From Lachnospiraceae bacterium (GTDB taxonomy: Bacteria > Bacillota > Clostridia > Lachnospirales > Lachnospiraceae), in the NCBI GenBank assembly GCA_015057405.1, contig SVEK01000004.1:1-64000 (forward strand): a DNA stretch of 64,000 bases, given 5' to 3'. Every line of letters begins with the position of its first letter. Position 1 is the first letter of the stretch. Shown here piece after piece: positions 45,480-54,969 of the stretch. The notes under the pieces were generated by a model that saw nothing but the letters and a program-made list of their open reading frames with translations, was not told the DNA's origin and ran no database searches. A program made the position numbers and the translations under genes.

Positions 45480-46169
45480 TTAATTGTCAGATGAGCAGCC
45501 ATCCATAATTTCATTACCTATAGAATAAAACTCTTTAACATTGGCAGCAACATCCCCTTTAAACACTCCGGTACCTGCAACAATAACATTAACACCGGCT
45601 TCAATAACATCGGAAACATTAGACAACTTAATTCCGCCGTCCATTTCTATATAAAGTTCCGGTTTATGGGAATCAGCATATTCTCTAAGTTTTTTTGCCT
45701 TATCAAGTGTAGACTCAATAAGAGTCTGACCTCCGTATCCCGGATAAACACTCATTAAAAGCACCATATAAATATCTTCGATATACGGATAAACAACCTC
45801 TACCGGAGTATCCGGATTGATGCTTATTGCAGCTTTAGCTCCTGCCTCTTTAATCTGTGCAATTGTATCTGCAAGATTACTACATGCTTCTGCATGAACC
45901 GTAATCCCATCTGCTCCTGCCTCAGCAAATCTCTTAACATATCTGACAGGTTCATTTACCATAAGATGTACATCAAAAAATCTATCTGAACATTTTCTTA
46001 TTGACCTTACAACAGGAATTCCGATTGAAATATTGGGAACAAATTCGCCATCCATTACATCTATGTGTACATACTCAGCTCCTGCCTCGTCTAACTTTTT
46101 AAGCTCAGCACCAAGGCACGAAAAATCGGATGCCAGTATCGACGGTGACAGTATGAACTTAGGTTTCAT
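45480..46169 (-). CDS. rpe: Ribulose-phosphate 3-epimerase
   Basis: Interconverts ribulose-5-phosphate and xylulose-5-phosphate. TIM-barrel motifs: LSPSILASDFSCLGAEL, HIDVMDGEFVPNISIG, FFDVHLMV, ADGITVHAEA, LLMSVYPGYGGQ and IEMDGGIKLSN. ATG at 46169 (MKPKFIL) follows AAGGAG by nine bases; the track start at 46190 is upstream of that site. It is the last gene of the operon, after rsgA; a thiamine pyrophosphokinase gene, often next, is not present. Confidence 0.95.
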   Translation of the reverse strand: MKPKFILSPSILASDFSCLGAELKKLDEAGAEYVHIDVMDGEFVPNISIGIPVVRSIRKCSDRFFDVHLMVNEPVRYVKRFAEAGADGITVHAEACSNLADTIAQIKEAGAKAAISINPDTPVEVVYPYIEDIYMVLLMSVYPGYGGQTLIESTLDKAKKLREYADSHKPELYIEMDGGIKLSNVSDVIEAGVNVIVAGTGVFKGDVAANVKEFYSIGNEIMDGCSSDN

Positions 46170-46183
46170 CGTTAATCGTCTCC

Positions 46184-47062
46184 TTACCACTTCTTTCGCT
46201 GTTTTAATTCTTCCAGCATATATAAATAACTTTCATATCTCTCCCGGGGAATTAACAGATTCTCAACCATTGATTTAACAACACAATCCGGTTCATCCTT
46301 ATGAACACAACTCATAAATCTGCAGCAATTATTACTATGATTAAACTCCGGGAAAAATCTGTCAAGTTCAGTTATCTCCATATCCGGAACCTGCAACGAA
46401 GAAAATCCCGGTGTATCCATAAGATAACTATCCTGTCCTATAGAAAAAATCTCCGAATGTCTTGTTGTGTGCTTACCTCTTCCAAGCTTAACACTTATCG
46501 CACCGGTTTCCATTGCTGCTTCAGGACAAATCATATTCATAATAGTTGATTTACCCACTCCGGAAGGACCTGCAAGCACGGTAGTTTTACCTTTAAGAAT
46601 ATCAAATAAATCTTCTTTGCCTTGTCCGTCCCCGGCACATATAGTTAATATCTTACATCCACTGCCTTCATATATGGCACATAATCTCTCAAGGCGGTTA
46701 TCCGTATCTAAATCAGATTTGTTGAAACAAATAACAACGGGCACATCCTCATACCCCATCCTTAACAAAAAACAATCCAAAAGGTTAAGATTAGGTTCAG
46801 GATCATTTACAGCAAATACCACTAATGCCTGATCCACATTGGCAACAGCAGGTCGTATCAACCTGTTGTTTCTTGGCAATATTGCAGTAATATTACCAAC
46901 CGGAGGCGTTTCGCTTAAAATCTCTATATCAACCATATCACCCACAAGAGGTTTTTCGTTACGATTACGGAATATTCCTTTGGCTTTACATTCATAAGTT
47001 CCATTTTCACGGGTATGAACATAATAAAACCCTGCGATTCCTTTAATTATCTTACCTACCAT
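46184..47062 (-). CDS. rsgA: Ribosome small subunit-dependent GTPase A
   Basis: 292 aa circularly permuted GTPase acting late in 30S subunit maturation. An N-terminal OB-fold is followed by G4 (CFNKSD), G1 (AGPSGVGKSTIMNMI), G2/G3 (RGKHTTRHSEIF, DTPGFSSL) in permuted order, and a C-terminal zinc region (CCRFMSCVHKDEPDC). It sits between the PASTA kinase gene and rpe, as in many Firmicutes. Confidence 0.95.
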   Translation of the reverse strand: MVGKIIKGIAGFYYVHTRENGTYECKAKGIFRNRNEKPLVGDMVDIEILSETPPVGNITAILPRNNRLIRPAVANVDQALVVFAVNDPEPNLNLLDCFLLRMGYEDVPVVICFNKSDLDTDNRLERLCAIYEGSGCKILTICAGDGQGKEDLFDILKGKTTVLAGPSGVGKSTIMNMICPEAAMETGAISVKLGRGKHTTRHSEIFSIGQDSYLMDTPGFSSLQVPDMEITELDRFFPEFNHSNNCCRFMSCVHKDEPDCVVKSMVENLLIPRERYESYLYMLEELKQRKKW

Positions 47063-47065
47063 ATA

Positions 47066-49138
47066 TTATTGTGCAACCTTCGTAAAGCTAATTGAATAAG
47101 CATTATATCTTACGCCATTTACATACATAATGATTTCCCCTTCGGATTCACTCCATCCGTCAACAGTAAGTGACACTGGGAAACTATAGTAATCCATCTG
47201 GGTTTCACCGGAACCAACCACTTTAGATGCTCCGTCCTGTGACAACACAAACTTAATTGTTCCTGACTGGGTGTCATCAGCAAACGGATTGTCAGATATT
47301 GTAATACTACCTTCATATCTATAAGTCACTTCCGGTCCAAGACTTACTGTAATATCAACAGGAGTACCTTCTTCAAGTTCAGTTCCCTTTGACTGACTCT
47401 GACTAATTATTCCACCCTCTGCCACACTGTCTGAATAATTACTGGTTACAGTTCCAAGCTTAAGTCCTTGCTTTTCAAGCGCCTGCTTAGCCTGTTTTTT
47501 TGTCATACCTGTAAGGTTAGGTACTTTACCGTACTTAGTCTCTTTTCCTTTACTTACAATTATCGTTATCAGTTCTCCCTTAACAACTTCAGTTGCTTTT
47601 TCAGGATTGGTACCGATTACTTTTTCAATTTCGACAGTATCACTATAAGCATAATCTACCTTCGTAGTAAATCCGGCATCTTCAAGTGCTTTCTTAGCAT
47701 CTTCAACCGAATATTCTGTCACGTCAACTACCGGTACTGCTTCAGGACCCGAACTTATAATCAGGGTCACTGTATCTCCATCTTTAAGCAAAGAACCCGC
47801 AACAGGATTAGTACTGATAACACTACCCTTTTCTATAACATCCGAAGGCCTTTCTTCTGTCATAATACTAACTTCAACATCCAGCTCATTAAGATAATTC
47901 ATTGCCTGCTGCTTACTCATATCAGCAAGATCATCCAACTCATCACCCTCTTCTACCGGTTCTTCCGGAGAAGCAGTCGCTTCTGCAGCAACAGTTGCCG
48001 TAGGCATAACCTCATTGCTTTCTTCATTTGTCGAGCCACCTGTGAAAAACACCTTAATAACAATAAATATTACGATAAGAGCAAGAATCACTCCTGCCAC
48101 AATACTACCAATTATAACTGCTTTCTCAAGCTTAGGATCAATTTCCTGCTCATTTTCCGTTTCCTTTTCAATATCAGAAAGGTCTAAATCATTATCGTCT
48201 GATTCTGTTACTACAATTTTCTTAGTTCCTCTTCTGATACTTGCAAGTTCTTCGTCGGAAACATGCTTTGTCGGCGAGCCATTATCAACCAAAGGCTCAA
48301 TCTTAACAAAATCACCATCAGGATCTGAAAGAGCATGCTTCAGGTCGTTAATCAAATCAGAAGCTGATTTGTATCTAAGCTCCTGTTTCTTCTGCATACA
48401 TTTGCTGACAATCATTTCAACACCATTAGGTATTTCCGGAAGCAATGTGCTTAACGGAACCGCTTCCTCCTGAATGTGAGCAAGGGCTATAGCAACAGTA
48501 CTGTCTCCCGAAAAAGGAACACCACCACTCAACATCTCATACATTGTTATACCAAGTGAATATATATCACTCTTTTCATCACTAAAACCACCTCGGGCCT
48601 GCTCAGGAGAAATATAATGTACTGACCCCATCGCATTGGATGTTATTGTATTAGAACTTGTTGCTTTAGCAATTCCGAAATCAGTAACCTTTACTCTGCC
48701 TTCTCTGGATATGATAATGTTCTGCGGCTTAATATCTCTGTGAATAATATGATTATCGTGAGCCGCCTCGAGTCCCTGCGCTATCTGTATTGCAATTCCG
48801 AGAGCCTCTCTGATTTCAAGCTTACCCTTACGTTCAATATATCTTTTAAGAGTAATTCCTTCAACCAACTCCATAACAATATAATACAAGTCATTTTCAT
48901 CACCAACATCATATACTCCAACTATGTTAGAATGTGACAAACCTGCAACAGACTGAGCTTCTGCTCTAAACTTTGACACAAATTTTGCATCCGAACTATA
49001 CTCCTGTTTCAGTACTTTAATCGCCACAAAACGATTGAGCCGGTGGTCCATGGCTTTGTACACATCTGCCATTCCTCCGGCACCAACTCTGTCAATTATT
49101 TCGTATCTGTCACTTATCATCATACCTGTCTTAACCAT
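47066..49138 (-). CDS. pknB: PASTA-domain Ser/Thr protein kinase
   Basis: 690 aa. Kinase domain (about 10-275) with GAGGMADVYKA, VAIKVLK, catalytic HRDIKPQNII, DFGIAKA, SPEQARGG. A membrane helix at about 345-370 (IIGSIVAGVILALIVIFIVIKVFF) is followed by three PASTA repeats (DLADMSKQQAMNYLNELDVEV, VVDVTEYSVEDAKKALEDAGF, VPNLTGMTKKQAKQALEKQGLKLG) and a C-terminal beta domain. It senses cell-wall muropeptides and phosphorylates growth-control proteins. It is three to four bases upstream of rsgA and follows its phosphatase. Confidence 0.96.
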   Translation of the reverse strand: MVKTGMMISDRYEIIDRVGAGGMADVYKAMDHRLNRFVAIKVLKQEYSSDAKFVSKFRAEAQSVAGLSHSNIVGVYDVGDENDLYYIVMELVEGITLKRYIERKGKLEIREALGIAIQIAQGLEAAHDNHIIHRDIKPQNIIISREGRVKVTDFGIAKATSSNTITSNAMGSVHYISPEQARGGFSDEKSDIYSLGITMYEMLSGGVPFSGDSTVAIALAHIQEEAVPLSTLLPEIPNGVEMIVSKCMQKKQELRYKSASDLINDLKHALSDPDGDFVKIEPLVDNGSPTKHVSDEELASIRRGTKKIVVTESDDNDLDLSDIEKETENEQEIDPKLEKAVIIGSIVAGVILALIVIFIVIKVFFTGGSTNEESNEVMPTATVAAEATASPEEPVEEGDELDDLADMSKQQAMNYLNELDVEVSIMTEERPSDVIEKGSVISTNPVAGSLLKDGDTVTLIISSGPEAVPVVDVTEYSVEDAKKALEDAGFTTKVDYAYSDTVEIEKVIGTNPEKATEVVKGELITIIVSKGKETKYGKVPNLTGMTKKQAKQALEKQGLKLGTVTSNYSDSVAEGGIISQSQSKGTELEEGTPVDITVSLGPEVTYRYEGSITISDNPFADDTQSGTIKFVLSQDGASKVVGSGETQMDYYSFPVSLTVDGWSESEGEIIMYVNGVRYNAYSISFTKVAQ

Positions 49139-49160
49139 ATTTTCTTTCCTCTCCTAACTA

Positions 49161-49883
49161 CTACACCTCTGCAAGTAATACAGTAATATTATCTTTGCCT
49201 CCTGCATCATTAGCTCTGTTAAGAAGCGTCATACCGGCCTGATTAAGGTCTGCTCTTTCTCTCTTAATAATATATTCAATCTCTGCATCTTCAACCATAT
49301 TGGTCAATCCGTCAGAGCACATAAGAATAATATCTCCACTACCAATTTTCAATTCAAAGAAATCAGGATTAATCGTGCTTCCGATTCCTAGTGCCCTTGT
49401 TATAATATTCTTATTAGGATGTATCCTTGCATACTCTTTCGCAAGTTCACCGGACTTAACCATCTCCTCAACAAGAGAGTGATCTTCTGTAATCTGGCTC
49501 AAAGAATCCCTAAGAAGATACAATCTGGAATCTCCTACATTAACAACATACAATGTATCATCAACTATCGTTGCGGCTACAAGAGTTGTTCCCATACCTT
49601 CATACTCAACATCTGATTCAGAAAGCTCAATTATTCTTTTGTGAGATGCGAGGACCGCCTCTTTGAGAATGCTTACCGGAGTTTTAAACTCACTGTTACT
49701 GACAGTTTCACACATCACATCAACACACACTCTTGAAGCCTTGTCTCCTGCTCTGTGACCGCCCATTCCGTCGGCTACAACAAACAAACACGGTAAATTC
49801 CCAATCTTATTCTCATTGCAATACACATAATCCTGATTAATTGTTCTTTTTAATCCGATATCTGTTACTGAAAATGTTCTCAT
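49161..49883 (-). CDS. stp: PP2C-family Ser/Thr phosphatase
   Basis: About 240 aa. PPM motifs: NQDYVYC, FVVADGMGGHRAGDKAS, NVGDSRLYLLRD, ITEDHSLVEEMV, LMCSDGLTNMV, and GGKDNITVLL. It removes phosphates placed by the adjacent PASTA kinase. ATG at 49883 (MRTFSVTDIG) is taken as start because the family begins there; the track start at 49916 is a TTG. Confidence 0.93.
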   Translation of the reverse strand: MRTFSVTDIGLKRTINQDYVYCNENKIGNLPCLFVVADGMGGHRAGDKASRVCVDVMCETVSNSEFKTPVSILKEAVLASHKRIIELSESDVEYEGMGTTLVAATIVDDTLYVVNVGDSRLYLLRDSLSQITEDHSLVEEMVKSGELAKEYARIHPNKNIITRALGIGSTINPDFFELKIGSGDIILMCSDGLTNMVEDAEIEYIIKRERADLNQAGMTLLNRANDAGGKDNITVLLAEV

Positions 49884-49955
49884 TATATAGTCCGCCTTGT
49901 TCTCCTTCTCTGACAAAATCTTATTCTGTCTATTTCATCCTATTTCTGTGTTGCC

Positions 49956-51023
49956 CTAACTTAGATTATCAGAAAGAGCTTTCCCCTGTTTAATATATTT
50001 CCTTCTTAATTGACCGCACGCAGCATCAATATCTGCGCCCATTCCTTTTCTAATTGTAACATTTATTCTGTTTTTTTCAAGATATTTTTGAAAATAGTGG
50101 ATTCCCTGCTCACTTGTCCTTGTATGACTTCTCTCCTCTACATCATTAAGAGGTATAAGATTCACATGACATAAAAGACCTCTCAAAATACTCACAAGTT
50201 GCTCTGCACACTCACCGGAATCATTAACTCCATTAATCATGGAATATTCAAATGTAACTCTTCTCCCGGTTGTATTTACATAATAATGACACGCCTTAAT
50301 TATTTCATCAATCGAATATCTGTTAGCTACAGGCATGATTGTTTTTCTTATTTCATCATTAGGAGCATGCAGTGATACTGCAAGAGTAACAGCCATATGC
50401 TCATTAGAAAAATCATACATTTTATCAACAAGACCGCAAGTAGAAACTGTTATACTCCTTTGGCTTATATTCAATCCTCTTTCATCTGAAATCATATGTA
50501 AAAACTTAATCAACTCATTATAATTGTCAAACGGTTCACCAATACCCATTACAACAATATTATCTACTCTTCTTCCCATATCCTTTTGAATAAGATATAT
50601 CTGCGCAAGCATTTCCGAAGCTGTCAGACTTCTTTCTAACCCCGCAAGTGTAGACGCACAAAACTTGCATCCCATACGGCATCCTATCTGTGAAGAAATA
50701 CATACACTCATTCCATAACTATATGTCATGGCAACACTTTCTATGATTCCACCGTCAGATGTCCCCATCAGATACTTTGCAGTTCCGTCAATTTCCGATA
50801 CGAGCTTATCAACAATCTTAAGAGGAAAAACCGAATAATCCTTTGCCAGTTCTTCACGCATCAATTTGGAAATATTGGTCATTTCATCCCAGCTTACCGC
50901 CAGTTTTTTATGCATCCATTCATATATCTGTTTTGCACGATAAGCTTTCTCTCCCTTTGCCAACAGATATTCAATCAATTCATCATAAGTAAATGACAAT
51001 GCATCTTTGTATTCTGAATACAT
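49956..51023 (-). CDS. rlmN: 23S rRNA (adenine-2503-C2) methyltransferase, radical SAM
   Basis: 355 aa. The radical SAM cluster motif is CRMGCKFCAST (CxxxCxxC), with NIVVMGIGEPFDNY, the second catalytic Cys near the end (IDAACGQL), and VTFEYSMINGVNDS. It methylates A2503 in 23S rRNA and A37 in some tRNAs. ATG at 51023 after GAGAGGT is preferred over 51038. It follows rsmB by about 15 bases. Confidence 0.95.
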   Translation of the reverse strand: MYSEYKDALSFTYDELIEYLLAKGEKAYRAKQIYEWMHKKLAVSWDEMTNISKLMREELAKDYSVFPLKIVDKLVSEIDGTAKYLMGTSDGGIIESVAMTYSYGMSVCISSQIGCRMGCKFCASTLAGLERSLTASEMLAQIYLIQKDMGRRVDNIVVMGIGEPFDNYNELIKFLHMISDERGLNISQRSITVSTCGLVDKMYDFSNEHMAVTLAVSLHAPNDEIRKTIMPVANRYSIDEIIKACHYYVNTTGRRVTFEYSMINGVNDSGECAEQLVSILRGLLCHVNLIPLNDVEERSHTRTSEQGIHYFQKYLEKNRINVTIRKGMGADIDAACGQLRRKYIKQGKALSDNLS

Positions 51024-51038
51024 ATTTCTACCTCTCAT

Positions 51039-52448
51039 TTATTGTATATCAACCGCACATTTTTTTTGAAAAGCAGCCACAAAAAATCCATCCGACTGTA
51101 CATTTCCCGGAATAATCTTAATATACCCCTCATCCGTACATGATTTCGCAAGATTTTCAGGAATATTATCTCCCAGAAGGTCACACAGATTACATTTTTC
51201 AAAATCAGGATTGTTGTGAAGAAAATGTTTGGCATTATCTTCATTTTCCTGTTTATCAATAGTACATGTGCTATAAACAATCAATCCTCCCGGCTTAGTA
51301 TACGCCGCAGCATTACTAAGCATCTGTCTTTGAATACCGGCAAGTTCATCCAAAGCATCAATATTCGTATTGTACTTGATATCAGGTTTTTTTGCCAGCA
51401 CACCCAGTCCTGAACAAGGAAGGTCAGCAATCACAACATCGTATTGTTCACGTAATTTTTCATTGTATTTCAATGCATCCATAACAGAAGCAATAATATT
51501 ATGCAAACCTAACCTTTGCGCATTATCGGCAATTCTCTTTACCTTATAATCCGATATGTCATATGAGTCTACCTGTATAGGATAAGAAGACATCCCGGCA
51601 ACATGAAGTGTTTTTCCACCGGGTGCAGCGCACATATCCATAATACGTATACTTATATTCTGTTTTTTTTCACATTGTTTGCGACAGTAATTTAACACAA
51701 TATACCCCGGTATCATGGAACTTTCATCCTGAACCACAAATGCTCCCTCTAAAAAACCCGGAAGCTTGTCTATCCTTCCTGTTGTAGATAATCTATATGC
51801 AAAATCAAATATATTTCCCTGCCTGTATGTTATATTTTCTTTTTGAAATAATTCTAATAGTTCTGATTGCTTAATTCCCCTGTCTGTTAGGCGAACAACC
51901 GTATCCGTATTACTGAGATAGTATTCCATGGATTTAATAACTTCTTCTTTAGTCATTTCTTCCATAAAATGTTTGACTATCCATTCCGGCATAGAGTATT
52001 TTACAGAAATATAATCCACAAAATCCGACTCACAATCAGGATAAGTAATATTATCTTTATTTCTTGAAATATTACGAAGTATTCCGTTAACAAAGCCTCT
52101 AAGTCCGCCAAAACCTTTCTTAACCACAAGTTTAACAGCCTCATTAACTGCAGCACTTTGCGGGACTTTATCCATATACATAATCTGATAAACAGACATC
52201 CTCAAAACATTTCTAATATAAGGTTTTAACTTATTCACCGGTTTTTTTGAATATTGGTTGATAACATAATCAATTTCTATACGTCTTTCAACAGTTCCTT
52301 CTACCAGTAATGTAAGAAAAGCCCGCTCTTTATTATCAAGGGCGGACCACTTTCCAAGACATTCGTGCAATGCAGTGTTACAAAACACTCCATTTTCAAA
52401 TATATTAATCAATATCTCTATGCTAAGTTCTCTGGCACTAACCAACAT
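51039..52448 (-). CDS. rsmB: 16S rRNA (cytosine-967-C5) methyltransferase
   Basis: 469 aa. An N-terminal NusB-like RNA-binding domain (about 1-140) is joined to a Fmu/RsmB methyltransferase: VVQDESSMIPGYIV, MCAAPGGKTLHVA, DLPCSGLGVLAKKPDIKYN and YSTCTIDKQENEDN with the catalytic Cys. It lies between yugP and rlmN, a conserved order. Confidence 0.95.
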   Translation of the reverse strand: MLVSARELSIEILINIFENGVFCNTALHECLGKWSALDNKERAFLTLLVEGTVERRIEIDYVINQYSKKPVNKLKPYIRNVLRMSVYQIMYMDKVPQSAAVNEAVKLVVKKGFGGLRGFVNGILRNISRNKDNITYPDCESDFVDYISVKYSMPEWIVKHFMEEMTKEEVIKSMEYYLSNTDTVVRLTDRGIKQSELLELFQKENITYRQGNIFDFAYRLSTTGRIDKLPGFLEGAFVVQDESSMIPGYIVLNYCRKQCEKKQNISIRIMDMCAAPGGKTLHVAGMSSYPIQVDSYDISDYKVKRIADNAQRLGLHNIIASVMDALKYNEKLREQYDVVIADLPCSGLGVLAKKPDIKYNTNIDALDELAGIQRQMLSNAAAYTKPGGLIVYSTCTIDKQENEDNAKHFLHNNPDFEKCNLCDLLGDNIPENLAKSCTDEGYIKIIPGNVQSDGFFVAAFQKKCAVDIQ

Positions 52449-52490
52449 TAGTTTTTCTCCTAATTTGATATTCTGTTCATCGATAAAAGT

Positions 52491-53243
52491 TTAATCATCA
52501 TTTCTTCCAAACAAAAGAATAAGTCTTAAAAGCTGAAGTACTGCAGCAGCTGCGGCTGCAACGTAAGTAAGCGCCGCGGCATTTAATACTTTACGTCCTT
52601 TTTGAACCTCATCATCATATAATATACCTGTTTCAGACAATGCAACAAGCGCTCTTTTTGAGGCATTAAATTCCACAGGCAATGTTACAATTTGAAATAA
52701 CACGGCGCCAGAAAACAAAATGATACCCAGATTTACAAGCCAGGAAAATCCGCCTAAAAACAACCCGGCAAGAATTAATATCCATGATATCGATGAACCA
52801 AAATTAGCCACCGGTACAAGTGAAGCCCTAATTGATAATGGGGCATATCCATTGGCATGCTGTATACAATGACCAACTTCATGAGCAGCTACTGATACTG
52901 CTGATATACTTGACTGATTATATACCGAATCCGACAATCTTAATACTTTCCTTGAAGGATCATAATGGTCAGTAAGACTACCTGAAACATGTTCAACTCT
53001 CACATCATATATTCCGTTTGCTCTCATAATACGTTCAGCAACTTCTGCTCCGGTAAGTCCACATCTTGCTCTTTCGCGCTGATATCTTGCAAATGTAGAT
53101 TTAACTCTTGCTGAAGCAATCAATGAAATAACAACACCTATCAACACAAGAATGTATGTCGGATCAAAATACATTCTAAATCCTCCAAGGCCGTAACCTC
53201 CGATATAACCATTCTTTGTACTTGCCAAAACAATCTCAAACAT
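52491..53243 (-). CDS. YugP-type membrane zinc metallopeptidase
   Basis: About 250 aa. The zinc motif HEVGH is in SVAAHEVGHCIQHANGYAPL, with membrane helices at the N-terminus (TYILVLIGVVISLIASA) and C-terminal half (ISWILILAGLFLG, LGIILFSGAVLFQIVTLPVEFNASKRAL, AAAAAAVLQLLRLIL). This is the Zn_peptidase_2 (YugP) family, of unknown substrate. ATG at 53243 lies about seven bases after GGGG; the track start at 53270 lies upstream of it. Confidence 0.9.
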   Translation of the reverse strand: MFEIVLASTKNGYIGGYGLGGFRMYFDPTYILVLIGVVISLIASARVKSTFARYQRERARCGLTGAEVAERIMRANGIYDVRVEHVSGSLTDHYDPSRKVLRLSDSVYNQSSISAVSVAAHEVGHCIQHANGYAPLSIRASLVPVANFGSSISWILILAGLFLGGFSWLVNLGIILFSGAVLFQIVTLPVEFNASKRALVALSETGILYDDEVQKGRKVLNAAALTYVAAAAAAVLQLLRLILLFGRNDD

Positions 53244-53410
53244 AAACATTCCCCTTTCTGCAAAATACATTCAAGAAAATCAACCATGTCAACTCTAAAA
53301 CAAAGAAGGAAACTCCCTCAAAGCAAATCGTTCCTCCAAAATAAAGCAAATTACCCGTTAAAAGTAAAACAGATTATTCATTCATAAACATACCTTTTTC
53401 CTGAAATGAA

Positions 53411-54364
53411 TCATTCTTCCGATATAAACATATCTCCTACACTCACTTTACAACCACGCAAATAATCGGAAGCCGGCATTCTTCGCTTACCTTCAGGCTG
53501 TAATTCCTTAATGCCCAAATAGTCTTTACCGGTTGCAACATAAATTGTATCAGTAGTCACATGCACAACCATTCCGGGTTTTTGAATGGATGTATCTACA
53601 ACTTCTGGAATATCAGTTACAACCTCCCCTTTCCATATTTTTAACAGTTTTCCATTATAATATGTGAAAGCGGCCGGCCATGGATTAAGTCCTCTTATTA
53701 AACATTCTATACGTTCTGCAGGTTCAGTAAAGTTTAATAATCCCATTTTTTTATGAAGTTTTGTTGCATAAGTGAATTCATCAGACTGCGCAATTTTATT
53801 AACAGTCCCTTTCTCAATTGACTTCATACAATTAACAATAAGCCTTCCACCAATATCTGCAAGCTTATCATGAAGGCTTCCGCCGGTCTCATCTGCTTCA
53901 ATAACAACCTTTTCCTGCATAAGCATATCACCGGTATCAAGACCTTCATCCATTTGCATAATTGTAATTCCTGTCTCTTTATCTCCCTCTATTATTGCAC
54001 TCTGAATAGGTGCTGCACCTCTCCATCTTGGCAACAACGAAGCATGTATATTAACACAGCCATACTTAGGAATTGAAAGTATCTCTTTAGTCAATATCTG
54101 ACCAAAGGCTGCTACTATGATAATATCCGGGTTGCAATCCCGAATTATCTTTACATTTTCTTCTTCCCTAACCTTAACAGGCTGGAAAACTTCTATCCCA
54201 TACTCAAGTGCTTTTTCTTTTACAGGCGTAAATAACACTTTACCACCTCTACCCTTGGGTTTATCAGGCTGTGTTACAACAAGTGCAACCTCATGTCCCG
54301 CTTCAACAATAGCACTAAGTGCAGGCACAGAAAAATCAGGGGTTCCCATATAAATTACTCTCAT
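53411..54364 (-). CDS. fmt: Methionyl-tRNA formyltransferase
   Basis: 317 aa. Formylates initiator Met-tRNA. Motifs: VIYMGTPDFSVPALSAIVEAGHEV, VTQPDKPKGRGG, NIHASLLPRWRGAAPIQSAIIEGDKETGITIMQMDEGLDTGD, and the C-terminal RNA-binding domain. ATG at 54364 (MRVIYMG) follows GAGGAA and sits just after the def stop. Formylation and deformylation genes are thus coupled. Confidence 0.96.
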   Translation of the reverse strand: MRVIYMGTPDFSVPALSAIVEAGHEVALVVTQPDKPKGRGGKVLFTPVKEKALEYGIEVFQPVKVREEENVKIIRDCNPDIIIVAAFGQILTKEILSIPKYGCVNIHASLLPRWRGAAPIQSAIIEGDKETGITIMQMDEGLDTGDMLMQEKVVIEADETGGSLHDKLADIGGRLIVNCMKSIEKGTVNKIAQSDEFTYATKLHKKMGLLNFTEPAERIECLIRGLNPWPAAFTYYNGKLLKIWKGEVVTDIPEVVDTSIQKPGMVVHVTTDTIYVATGKDYLGIKELQPEGKRRMPASDYLRGCKVSVGDMFISEE

Positions 54365-54365
54365 A

Positions 54366-54854
54366 CTATTCCTCTTCCTGTTCGAATTCATCAGCATCGC
54401 AGAGTCTTCCCTCTACTTTATCTACATATAACATTCCTTCAAGATGTTCTATCTCATGAACTAATGCTCTGGCAAGCAAATCCGTTCCTTCAATTTCAAA
54501 TAATTCCATGTTTTCATCATAAGCTTCTGCCTTAACATATTGCGGTCTTGTCACCGTTCCAATCTTACCCGGAACTGACAAACATCCTTCGCCACCTTTT
54601 TGTTCTCCATCAGTTTCAATAATTCGAGGATTAATCATTATTATTGGCGAATCTCCTTCCGGTGATACATCAATAACTACAACTCTCTTAAGTATTCCTA
54701 CCTGGGGAGCCGCAAGACCTACACCTTGTGCTTCATACATTGTTTCAAGCATATCGTCAATTAATGTTCTGATTTTATCTGTCATTTCATTAACCGGCTT
54801 TGATTTTTTAGTTAAAACATCATCTCCGATTGTTCTTATATTTCTAAGTGCCAT
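54366..54854 (-). CDS. def: Peptide deformylase
   Basis: 162 aa metal enzyme removing the N-formyl group from new proteins. All three motifs are present: GVGLAAPQVG, EGCLSVPG and HEIEHLEG (usually HEIDHLDG/NG). It is the first gene of the nine-gene operon to rpe. priA, which often precedes it, is absent here. Confidence 0.96.
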   Translation of the reverse strand: MALRNIRTIGDDVLTKKSKPVNEMTDKIRTLIDDMLETMYEAQGVGLAAPQVGILKRVVVIDVSPEGDSPIIMINPRIIETDGEQKGGEGCLSVPGKIGTVTRPQYVKAEAYDENMELFEIEGTDLLARALVHEIEHLEGMLYVDKVEGRLCDADEFEQEEE

Positions 54855-54912
54855 CTTACTTCCTCCACCTTCTCTTTTTATGAATTAAAAATATGCAACC
54901 ACACTAGTTTAT

Positions 54913-54941
54913 ATCATACGCATACTTTAAATAATCGTCAA
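54913..54941 (-). promoter_or_regulatory. Sigma-A-type promoter of the def-fmt-...-rpe operon
   Basis: Minus strand TTGACG, 17-base spacer, TATGAT, about 50 bases before def. Each box has one mismatch to consensus. Confidence 0.7.
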
Positions 54942-54969
54942 GTGAGATTTAAATGTAGAAAAAACGATA

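Noticed and set aside
47468-48187. 239-aa plus-strand ORF in the track
   Set aside because: Antisense to the PASTA kinase gene; composition (many Cys, Asn, Ile, Ser) is that of a reverse-frame shadow.
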